From Synergistaceae bacterium (GTDB lineage Bacteria > Synergistota > Synergistia > Synergistales > Synergistaceae), in NCBI GenBank assembly GCA_031274465.1, contig JAISQC010000202.1, positions 1 to 5,987 of the forward strand: a stretch of 5,987 nucleotides of DNA, read 5' to 3'. Under the pieces are notes generated by a model. It was not told where the DNA came from, did not search any database, and saw only the letters and a list, made by a program, of their open reading frames with translations. Of this stretch, positions 1 to 5,766 are shown piece by piece. The position numbers and the translations under genes are program-made. How positions within the stretch are numbered: position 1 is the first letter of the stretch; each line of letters opens with the position of its first letter.

Positions 1-61
1 GCCACATAAGGCGCGGGATGCTCAGGCGCTCCATGAAGCTCCTGTCAGATGCCGATTGCAT
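1..61 (-). CDS. Probable divergent gene, N-terminal fragment, unknown product
   Basis: The minus strand is open from an ATG at 59-61 to the left edge (20 codons, no stop). A good Shine-Dalgarno match, AAAGGAG on the minus strand (plus 72-78), lies 10 bases upstream of the ATG. An in-frame TTG at 65-67 would sit closer to that site. A second in-frame ATG at 32-34 has its own AGGAG four bases upstream, so the true start is uncertain. The visible peptide (starting MQSASDRSFMERL) is too short to assign to a family. Its position, back to back with the oxidoreductase gene across an AT-rich gap, is where a transcriptional regulator often sits, but nothing in these 20 residues shows that. It could also be a chance open stretch. 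Confidence 0.35.
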   Translation of the reverse strand, partial: MQSASDRSFMERLSIPRLMW

Positions 62-121
62 TCTCAAACAGCTCCTTTGCCGTGCAATCTTAACACAACG
101 CCAAGCATTTTCCACGATAGA

Positions 122-178
122 ATAACTCTTGTATTTTTGTTATAATACTAGAAGTATAATGAAACTAATTAGAGTTAT
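122..178. promoter_or_regulatory. Divergent promoter/operator region with 8-bp inverted repeat
   Basis: This is an AT-rich island between GC-rich coding regions. Two exact TATAAT hexamers occur on the plus strand at 141-146 and 155-160, either of which could be a -10 box for the oxidoreductase gene at 205. TTGTAT at 129-134 is the best -35-like hexamer but is 20 bases from the second -10, so the promoter is not textbook. ATAACTCT (122-129) and AGAGTTAT (171-178) are exact reverse complements that bracket both -10 candidates. A smaller palindrome, ATACT-aga-AGTAT (145-157), lies between them. Such an arrangement is compatible with a regulator bound at two sites. The repeats are seen directly, while the regulatory role is inferred. 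Confidence 0.45.
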
Positions 179-204
179 CATGCTGGGGTTGGGGGGGTGT
201 TATT

Positions 205-2169
205 TTGCCAGAGAGAGATTTCAGTGCCCTTTTCAAGCCTTTGAGGATAGGGCGCATCACGGCTAAGAACCGCATCATGGCGGCGCCGATGGGGGCGTAT
301 GTCGATCTGAACGGGCACCTCACCAGGGCAAATTCTGCTGAGTTCGAGATGCGGGCGAAGGGCGGCGCCGCCATAGTCAACCTCGGGGAGACGGTAGTCT
401 GCAGCGAGACGGGCCAGGCCCATATGCCGATGATACGCATGGACGACCCCGAGACCGCGTCATCCATGTTGCCGGTGACGGAAGCCATCCACCGCCACGG
501 CGCTCTCGCCGGGGTGGAGCTGTTGCACGCCGGAAACAGGGCCAACCCGAAATACATCACAGGGAATAAAATTTACGGGCCATGCGCGATGGAACGGGGC
601 ATGTACGGGGCACCGGTCTACGAGTTTACCGAGGAGATGCTTGCCGGAATTGCTGAAAAATTCGGCCGGGCTGCGGCTCTCGCGAAATTCGCCGGAGTGG
701 ATATCTGCATGATCCATGGCGGACACGGATGGCTGATAGCGCAGTTCCTCTCGCCGATCGACAATCACAGGGCCGATAAATTCGGGGGATCCTTCGAAAA
801 CCGCGCGCGATTCGCCCTAATGGTCATAGACAGCGTGCGAAGGCACTGCGGCAAGGACTACGCCATCGACTTCCGCATGAGCGGCTCCGAACTGACCGAG
901 GGCGGAATAACCATTGAGGAGAGCGTCGATCTGGCAAAGCTGATAGAGGGAGAGGTTGACATCCTTAACGTGTCGGTCGGGACATTCCACTTCGTAAAAA
1001 CCTCCCTTCACATGTTCCCCCCCGCTTTCATACCGTCCGGGGAGAACGTCAAGTACGCCCATGCCATCAAGCAAGCTGTTAAGATACCGGTCGGCACTCT
1101 GGGAGGGCTTGGCGAGCCGGAACTGATGGAGGAAATCGTCTCATCGGGCAGGGCCGACCTCATCACGCTGGGGCGGCCGATGCTGGCGGATCCGTTCCTT
1201 CCGGCCAAGCTGATGGACGGGCAGCATGAGGAAATCGTCCGTTGCTTGCGCTGCAGCGAATGCACAAGCTCTGGGTTCGTGCCATACGTGCCCTTCGCGT
1301 TGCACCAGCTCAGATGCGCCGTAAATCCGTGGATCGGGCACGAGCTCGATTATTTCACCCGCGCGGACAGACCGTCGTCCTCCAAAAAAGTGCTCGTGAT
1401 AGGCGGCGGCCCCGCTGGCCTACAGGCGGCCGCCTCGGCGGCAGAGCAGGGGCACTCGGTCACGCTGTGCGAAAAGTCGGGCCGGTTGGGAGGGCTGCTT
1501 CTCTGCGCCGAGCATTTGCCCTTCAAGAAAAATCTCATTGAATTCGTCAAGGCGATGAAGGCAAGGTTGCGCAGGCTGGAGGTTGCGGTGAGGCTCGAAA
1601 CGGAGGTCACGCCGGAATCTGCGGCGGCAATGTCTCCCGACGTCGTGGTGGTTGCCATAGGCGCCGAGCCTTTCCTGCCTCCCATCCCAGGCATCGACGG
1701 CGAAAATGTGGTCCTGTCCGTCAATCTGCACAAGGCGGAACTCGCTGGCGGCCGCGTCGTGGTGATAGGAGGCGGGCTGATCGGCTGCGAGGAATCGTAT
1801 CATTTGCGCGTCGCTGGCAAAGACGTTACAATACTGGAAATGTTAGACGACCTGGCAAAGGACGCCCCGTTCCAGTACAGGCTGTGCATGCTGGACTATA
1901 TGGAGCGCGCGGGGGTGAAATGCGAGCTTGGCGCGCAAGTCGAGCGGATAAACGGCGATGGCGTGGATTTCATAGATAAAGACGGCCTCCGTCGGTCCAT
2001 TCAGGCAGACCACGTCGTGATCGCCACCGGGTTGCGCGCGCGCGGCAAAGAGGCCGAGGCGTTCAGGAAGTCGGCGCGGGTATGTTCCATAATAGGCGAC
2101 TGTTCAGCGTCGCGGCGAATCGCGGACGCGGTCCGCGAAGGCCATTTTGCGGGCTATTACATTCAGTAG
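205..2169 (+). CDS. Old Yellow Enzyme-type FMN/4Fe-4S/FAD oxidoreductase (2,4-dienoyl-CoA reductase-like)
   Basis: A cytoplasmic NAD(P)H-dependent reductase of the family of FadH (2,4-dienoyl-CoA reductase), BaiCD/BaiH, clostridial enoate reductases and trimethylamine dehydrogenase. Its members mostly reduce activated C=C bonds. Residues about 5-340 form the FMN-binding TIM barrel, with the FSALFKPLRIG start, MAAPMG at 25-30, HGGHGWLIAQFLSP at 171-184 and GGSFENRARF at 194-203. Cysteines 347, 350, 353 and 371 are the 4Fe-4S ligands. GGGPAG at 400-405 binds FAD, GGGLIG at 522-527 binds NAD(P)H, and IGDC at 630-633 is the usual C-terminal FAD contact. The length of 654 is normal. The start is a TTG at 205 preceded by a seven-G run (191-197), because no in-frame ATG exists before the upstream stop at 166. 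Oddities are Trp176 where FadH has its catalytic Tyr, and a long gap before the last cysteine. The TRAP genes follow after 57 bases, suggesting co-transcription. The family is certain and the substrate unknown. Confidence 0.93.
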   Translation: MPERDFSALFKPLRIGRITAKNRIMAAPMGAYVDLNGHLTRANSAEFEMRAKGGAAIVNLGETVVCSETGQAHMPMIRMDDPETASSMLPVTEAIHRHGALAGVELLHAGNRANPKYITGNKIYGPCAMERGMYGAPVYEFTEEMLAGIAEKFGRAAALAKFAGVDICMIHGGHGWLIAQFLSPIDNHRADKFGGSFENRARFALMVIDSVRRHCGKDYAIDFRMSGSELTEGGITIEESVDLAKLIEGEVDILNVSVGTFHFVKTSLHMFPPAFIPSGENVKYAHAIKQAVKIPVGTLGGLGEPELMEEIVSSGRADLITLGRPMLADPFLPAKLMDGQHEEIVRCLRCSECTSSGFVPYVPFALHQLRCAVNPWIGHELDYFTRADRPSSSKKVLVIGGGPAGLQAAASAAEQGHSVTLCEKSGRLGGLLLCAEHLPFKKNLIEFVKAMKARLRRLEVAVRLETEVTPESAAAMSPDVVVVAIGAEPFLPPIPGIDGENVVLSVNLHKAELAGGRVVVIGGGLIGCEESYHLRVAGKDVTILEMLDDLAKDAPFQYRLCMLDYMERAGVKCELGAQVERINGDGVDFIDKDGLRRSIQADHVVIATGLRARGKEAEAFRKSARVCSIIGDCSASRRIADAVREGHFAGYYIQ

Positions 2170-2173
2170 CGCG

Positions 2174-2187
2174 AAGCCATGGGGCTT
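2174..2187 (+). other. Small hairpin between the reductase and dctP
   Basis: AAGCC (2174-2178) and GGCTT (2183-2187) pair across a four-base loop just after the reductase stop codon, followed by TTCG and an AT-rich stretch that includes a TAATAT hexamer at 2202-2207. The stem is only five pairs, extendable by a G-U pair, and the T-run is short. It is therefore at most a weak attenuator or mRNA-processing site between the reductase and the highly expressed binding-protein gene. A separate promoter for the transporter in the AT-rich 2190-2212 stretch is possible, but no convincing -35 is visible. Confidence 0.25.
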
Positions 2188-2226
2188 TTCGTTAAATAAT
2201 CTAATATATAAATGGAGGAGACGATC

Positions 2227-3249
2227 ATGAAGCGGAATTTTGTGGCAGCCGTTGCGGCGGCAATCGTTTTGGCGGTTTTTTCAGCGGTGGCTGGCGTTTC
2301 GGCATATCCGGCATACGCCGCTGCCAAAGTGGTCACGATCAAGCTCGGCACCGTAGGCCCAGAGGAAGGCACTGACATCGCGACTGCGACCAGGGAGTTC
2401 ATCAATGGCGTGGAAGCCGATTCAAACGGAGAGATCAAGTTCGACTATTACCCGAACGGCGCGCTCGGTGGGGATTTGGACATGGCCGAGATGTGCGCTC
2501 AGGGCACGCTTCAGATGTGCCAGCCCGCTTTCGGGGTCATGGCGACTTACAACCCCAAGTTCGGCGTCGTGGAGATGCCGTTTCTTTTCGACAGCCCTGA
2601 CGGCGTTATCAAGGCCCTCGCCGGCGATTTTGGGGAAGAGGTCAAAAAACTGTACAAAGGCACCGGCTTCATGAGCCTCGGCCTGTCATACGGCGGCGGG
2701 CGCGGCATGACGAACAGCAAAAGGCCGATATCGGGGCCCGGGGACTTGCAGGGTCTCAAGATGAGGGTCATGGAGAGCCCGACATATATCGAAATGTTCA
2801 AGCTGTTCGGCGCCAACCCGACCCCTCTCAGCTTCAGCGAGCTTTTCACGGCGCTGCAGAACGGCACCGTCGATGGGCAGGACAACGACCCGTCGCTCAC
2901 CTACGTCGCCCAGTTCTATGAAGTGCAGAAATTTTTCACCGCGACCGATCACGTTTATGCCGTCAACAGCACGGTGATCAACGAAGATTTCTGGAACGGT
3001 CTGTCCGACCAGCATAAAAAAATCATATTGGACAACAGCCAGAAATATCTCGTAGACCGCCTCAACGAGCTGTGCAAGGGATCTGGCGAGGATTACGTCA
3101 AGAAACTCGAGGAGAAGGGGATGCAGATTACCAAATTGACGGACGAAGGCAGGGCCAAATTCCGGGAATCCGTCGCTCCTCTGTACGAGTCGCAGAAGGG
3201 AAAATTTGGCGACCTCGTCGAACTCGCGAGGAAGGACGGCGGCAAATAG
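2227..3249 (+). CDS. dctP: TRAP transporter solute-binding protein, DctP family
   Basis: Periplasmic substrate-binding subunit of a tripartite ATP-independent transporter. It binds a solute, usually a carboxylate, and delivers it to the DctQM membrane complex. The ATG at 2227 is preferred over the in-frame ATG at 2212, because GGAGGAG (2214-2220) then lies six bases upstream as ribosome binding site and the protein begins MKRNF. This gives 340 residues, typical of the family. Residues 1-32 form a Sec signal peptide (basic start, hydrophobic core, likely cleavage after AYA near residue 31). Family landmarks are YYPNGALGGDL at 74-84, EMPFLFDSP at 116-124, YGGGRGMTN at 155-163, LKMRVMESP at 177-185 with Arg180 as the expected carboxylate-binding arginine, and NGTVDGQDN at 212-220, where many relatives have DGQEN. 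The ligand cannot be told from sequence. It is first in the dctPQM order and follows the flavoenzyme. Confidence 0.95.
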   Translation: MKRNFVAAVAAAIVLAVFSAVAGVSAYPAYAAAKVVTIKLGTVGPEEGTDIATATREFINGVEADSNGEIKFDYYPNGALGGDLDMAEMCAQGTLQMCQPAFGVMATYNPKFGVVEMPFLFDSPDGVIKALAGDFGEEVKKLYKGTGFMSLGLSYGGGRGMTNSKRPISGPGDLQGLKMRVMESPTYIEMFKLFGANPTPLSFSELFTALQNGTVDGQDNDPSLTYVAQFYEVQKFFTATDHVYAVNSTVINEDFWNGLSDQHKKIILDNSQKYLVDRLNELCKGSGEDYVKKLEEKGMQITKLTDEGRAKFRESVAPLYESQKGKFGDLVELARKDGGK

Positions 3250-3293
3250 GCCTGGTTTTTTAAAATCGCCGCGCCCATCCATGCATGTCATGT

Positions 3294-3299
3294 AAGGAG
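3294..3299 (+). promoter_or_regulatory. Ribosome binding site of the small TRAP permease gene
   Basis: AAGGAG lies eight bases upstream of the ATG at 3308. A closer ATG at 3303 opens only a two-codon frame (ATG AAA TGA), so this site supports 3308 as the true start. The 58-base gap between the dctP-type and dctQ-type genes shows no terminator. Confidence 0.6.
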
Positions 3300-3307
3300 A
3301 AGATGAA

Positions 3308-3811
3308 ATGAGTGTCTTTAAAAAAGCTCTGTCATATTATGACGCGATCGAAGAAGGTATCCTTGTCGCGAGCTTCGCCGTCACGGTGTCTATAGTGGCA
3401 TTGCAGGTTGTCATGAGATACGTGTTCAACAATTCGCTCTCCTGGAGCGAGGAGCTTACCCGTTTCATCTTCGTATGGCAGGTATGGATGGGCACCAGCG
3501 TCGCGTGCAAGAAAAACCATCACATCAGAGTGGAAATTCTGCCTTCTGTCCTGAATGGCAGGGCGAAGGCCGCTTATTTTCTGATTGGGGATATCCTGGT
3601 GCTCGCCTTCACGGTATTTCTGGTCTATGACGGATTCATCGTAGTCAATCGGCTGGCTGTGAGGAACATGCTCACCCCGGCGATGCAGGTGCCAATGTAC
3701 TTAATGTACCTGTCGCTTCCCGTCAGCTCGATATGCGTGTGCGCGCGCATGTTGCGCCGCGTCGCGACGGAAGGCCGCTCTCTTTTCGGGCATCAGGCGC
3801 AGGAGGGCTGA
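3308..3811 (+). CDS. dctQ: TRAP transporter small permease, DctQ family
   Basis: Small inner-membrane subunit of the TRAP transporter, needed with the large permease for ion-coupled uptake and thought to help dock the binding protein. At 167 residues it has the usual length. Four hydrophobic helices are visible at about 17-36, 52-67, 88-113 and 127-147. The family signature between the first two helices is clear: VVMRYVFNNSLSWSEELTRF at 34-53, followed by a charged loop with KKNHHIRVE at 68-76. The tail after residue 148 is basic and polar, as expected for a cytoplasmic end. The gene lies 58 bases after the dctP-type gene and only four bases before the dctM-type gene, so the two permease genes are very likely translated together from one message. 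Confidence 0.93.
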   Translation: MSVFKKALSYYDAIEEGILVASFAVTVSIVALQVVMRYVFNNSLSWSEELTRFIFVWQVWMGTSVACKKNHHIRVEILPSVLNGRAKAAYFLIGDILVLAFTVFLVYDGFIVVNRLAVRNMLTPAMQVPMYLMYLSLPVSSICVCARMLRRVATEGRSLFGHQAQEG

Positions 3812-3815
3812 TGCC

Positions 3816-5081
3816 ATGTCCGGGATAATCCTGTTCGCCCTGTTCTTCGGGCTGTTGCTGATCGTGCCGGTCGGATACGCCATAGGCATCGCGACATTGC
3901 TCTCGATGATCTTCTGTACGTCCATCCCGCTTGAGACGTTCACTCAGACGTCGGTTTCCGGCGCGAACTCGTTCACCCTGATGGCCGTGCCGTTCTTCAT
4001 GCTCTGCGGCAGCCTCATGACGACCGGCGGGGTCGCAAAACGGATTGTCAATTTCGTGAACACCCTCTTCGGAGCGCTGACCGGAGGCCTGGCGATCGTA
4101 ACGACAGTCGCCTGCATGTTCTTTGGGGCGATAAGCGGTTCGGCGGTGGCCACGACGTCCGCCATCGGGTCTTTCATGATACCCGAAATGAGGAAAAAGG
4201 GCTACGATGACGGTTTCAGCGGGGCCGTTGCCGCAGCGGCCGGGTCGGTCGGCGTCATAATACCGCCGAGCGTGCCCTTCGTCATCTACGGCGTGGTAGT
4301 GAGCTGTTCTATCAGCGACCTGTTCAAGGCCGGCATCATTCCCGGCATCCTGATGGGAGTCGCGCTCATGATCGTCTGCTACGCCTTAAGCAAAAATCGC
4401 GGCTACGAAGGCACTGGGCACGTCTGCACGGCTTGGGAGGTGTGGGCGTCGTTCAAGGATGCTTTCTTCGCGCTGCTCATGCCGGTGATAATCCTGGGCG
4501 GCATCTATTCTGGCGTGTTTACCGCCACCGAGGCCGCTGTTGTCGCGGTCGTGTATTGCATAGTCGTAAGCGTCTTCGTCTATCGCGAGATGACGTGGAA
4601 GCAGGTATACGAAGCTTTTAGCTCGGTAGTCGAGATAAACGGCGTCACGCTGTTCATGATGGGGTTCACCGTGATGTTCGCCTCATATCTGACGCTGGAG
4701 AACATACCTTCCTCGATAGCGAGTTTCATCATGTCGATATCGGACAACAAATTCATCATCCTGCTCATAATCAACTTTTTCCTGCTGCTGGTCGGCTGCG
4801 TGATAGACAACATACCGGCAACCATCATCTTCGCTCCCATCTTTCTGCCGGTGGTTGCGAAGCTCGGCATGTCCCCGATAACGTTTGGCGTGATGCTCAC
4901 CATGAACCTGGCCATAGGTTTCGTGACGCCGCCCTACGGCATCTGCCTGTTCATGGTGTCCGCGATATCGGAAATTCAGATGGGCGAAATGATGAAAAAC
5001 ATGGTCGGGTTCCTGATCGCGTTGCTGGTCGTGCTTGCGCTCGTAACGTACATACCGTTCGTCACCATGTGCCTACTTTAA
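3816..5081 (+). CDS. dctM: TRAP transporter large permease, DctM family
   Basis: Large inner-membrane subunit forming the transport pathway. It couples solute import to an ion gradient, commonly sodium, in the ion transporter superfamily. At 421 residues with about a dozen hydrophobic segments, it is full length. Family motifs are GAISGSAVATTSAIG at 104-118, GVIIPPSVPFVIYG at 146-159, AGIIPGILMG at 172-181, GVFTATEAAVVA at 233-244, DNIPATIIFAPIFLP at 331-345 and NLAIGFVTPPYG at 364-375. The two glycine- and proline-rich repeats match the re-entrant hairpins of this fold. AGGAGGG at 3801-3807, within the end of the preceding gene, gives a ribosome site eight bases before the ATG. The 3' end is intact (VTMCLL then TAA). 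No clear terminator follows, and the next sequence is a degenerate methyltransferase fragment on the other strand. Confidence 0.95.
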   Translation: MSGIILFALFFGLLLIVPVGYAIGIATLLSMIFCTSIPLETFTQTSVSGANSFTLMAVPFFMLCGSLMTTGGVAKRIVNFVNTLFGALTGGLAIVTTVACMFFGAISGSAVATTSAIGSFMIPEMRKKGYDDGFSGAVAAAAGSVGVIIPPSVPFVIYGVVVSCSISDLFKAGIIPGILMGVALMIVCYALSKNRGYEGTGHVCTAWEVWASFKDAFFALLMPVIILGGIYSGVFTATEAAVVAVVYCIVVSVFVYREMTWKQVYEAFSSVVEINGVTLFMMGFTVMFASYLTLENIPSSIASFIMSISDNKFIILLIINFFLLLVGCVIDNIPATIIFAPIFLPVVAKLGMSPITFGVMLTMNLAIGFVTPPYGICLFMVSAISEIQMGEMMKNMVGFLIALLVVLALVTYIPFVTMCLL

Positions 5082-5281
5082 GCGTTTGGCGCGAACCAGG
5101 CAGCACAGGCACGCATACTCCGTCCCGTATGTTTCGTCGATTTGAGAAAAGTCGTAATCCATGACATCTACAATCCGCTCCGCCTCCGTATCCTGCAGCA
5201 CGTCGGAGAAAAGCCCGCTCGCTTTGGCGCGCCATAGAGCGCAAGCAGCATTGTGGACTGCACGGTTTGGTCTTTTAGAGT
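5073..5281 (-). pseudogene. Frameshifted N-terminal remnant of an LCM-family SAM methyltransferase
   Basis: Two minus-strand frames give consecutive pieces of one protein. From about 5281 down to 5233 one frame reads TLKDQTVQSTMLLALYG. From about 5231 down to 5073 a second frame reads RAKASGLFSDVLQD, then ERIVDVMDYDFSQIDETYG, then ACLCCLVRAKRLK and a TAG stop. Joined, this matches from memory the N-terminal part of leucine carboxyl methyltransferase-type (LCM, Pfam PF04072) SAM-dependent enzymes, with the DYDFS element. One missing base in the GGCGCGCC stretch (5226-5233) would explain the shift. About 65 of an expected 250-280 residues are present. The SAM-binding part is absent because the frame ends in the last codons of dctM. 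No convincing start codon or ribosome site is seen. It is a dead fragment with no expected activity. The family call rests on remembered motifs. Confidence 0.55.
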
Positions 5282-5341
5282 GTCCTGGTTGTTCGTAAAT
5301 TCAGAACCTGTATTCTGCGAGGTGTTGTCAAAGGGATTTGA

Positions 5342-5656
5342 AAAAATATTGAGAACTTATCAATAATGTACTGGGATATCGGTGAGTACGTGAGCCGCCG
5401 AGTTACCGAGAGCCGTTGGGGCAAATCCGTGGTCAAGGAATTTGCCGAGTTCATACAAAGCAGATACGTCGGCATCAAAGGCTTTTCGCCTCAGAATATT
5501 TGGCGTATGAAGCAATTTTACGAAACTTATAACGACAACGAAAAACTCTCAACCCTGTTGAGAGAATTGCCTTGGACAGGCTTTGCAGCATGGGGATCGG
5601 TCAAAGGAGTATTGCGGCGGGCTGCGAATGTTCCAGCAACACAGTGCCGAAGGTAG
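5342..5656 (+). pseudogene. Truncated DUF1016 N-terminal domain (YhcG-type nuclease family)
   Basis: The frame is open from 5342, and the first ATG is at 5366. From about 5351 to 5577 the product is a recognisable DUF1016 N-terminal domain: MYWDIGEYVSRRV at 1-13 from that ATG, WGKSVVKEFAEFIQSRY at 18-34, GFSPQNIWRMKQFYETY at 39-55 and KLSTLLRELPWT at 60-71. Intact relatives (YhcG-like, PDDEXK nuclease fold) are about 330-380 residues, begin some 20-30 residues earlier and continue after the Trp-Ser/Thr with His-Asn and then the nuclease half. Here the similarity stops at Thr71 and the remaining 25 residues are out-of-frame reading of the IS21-like sequence that follows. Only the N-terminal, DNA- or protein-interaction part is left, so nuclease function is not expected. 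No ribosome site precedes the ATG. It could still be read as a 96-residue peptide. Confidence 0.65.
5546..5564. repeat. Perfect 8-bp inverted repeat just before the DUF1016/IS21 junction
   Basis: CTCTCAAC (5546-5553) and GTTGAGAG (5557-5564) are exact reverse complements around a three-base CCT loop. The bases encode KLSTLLRE, which is a normal DUF1016 sequence, so the palindrome may be chance coding. It ends about 10 bases before the point where IS21-like sequence begins. There is no T-run after it, so it is not a terminator. Confidence 0.35.
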
Positions 5657-5715
5657 TCAGGCGCGCGGAAGAACTCGGGATCGTGTGGCCGCTGGAGGGA
5701 AGTTTAAGCTACTAG
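5572..5715 (+). pseudogene. IS21-type IstA transposase N-terminal (HTH) remnant
   Basis: In the third plus frame, from about 5572, the sequence reads LDRLCSMGIGQRSIAAGC, then ECSSNTVPKVVRRAEELG, then IVWPLEGSLSY and TAG at 5713-5715. This has the pattern of the helix-turn-helix at the start of IS21-family IstA proteins: an RL..MG opening, QRSIA, a C.CS.NTV recognition helix, RAEELG, and a WPL ending. From the ATG at 5590 only 41 residues remain of roughly 400-500, and the rve/DDE catalytic domain and the IstB partner are missing. The similarity begins at about the base where DUF1016 similarity ends (5572-5580), so the two fragments were joined there. It points to past insertion or recombination. 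The IS end repeats were not found. The call is from motif recognition. Confidence 0.6.
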
Positions 5716-5766
5716 AAGAGGGCCAGAATTCGGAGTTTGCGATTTGGAATGTCACGATTCGATGGC
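5716..5766. other. Short non-coding spacer, no feature seen
   Basis: These 51 bases lie between the stop of the IstA remnant and the stop of the convergent repeat-protein gene. No terminator hairpin, IS end or open frame with recognisable content was found. Confidence 0.4.

Noticed and set aside
165..560. 131-codon minus-strand open frame overlapping the reductase start
   Set aside because: It is antisense to conserved reductase coding sequence and crosses the divergent promoter, and nothing in it is recognisable.
2212..2226. Upstream in-frame ATG for the binding protein
   Set aside because: Its next codons are the GGAGGAG ribosome site for the ATG at 2227, and the later start gives a normal signal peptide.
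2686..3291. 201-codon minus-strand open frame opposite the binding-protein gene
   Set aside because: It lies antisense to a clear DctP-family gene, its composition is that of a codon-bias shadow, and no family motif is visible.
5082..5110. Terminator after dctM
   Set aside because: Only weak pairing (GTT/GAAC around GCGC) with no T-run was found, so no terminator is claimed.
5062..5244. 60-codon minus-strand open frame after dctM
   Set aside because: It is the third, meaningless frame over the methyltransferase remnant, whose family-like residues lie in the other two frames.
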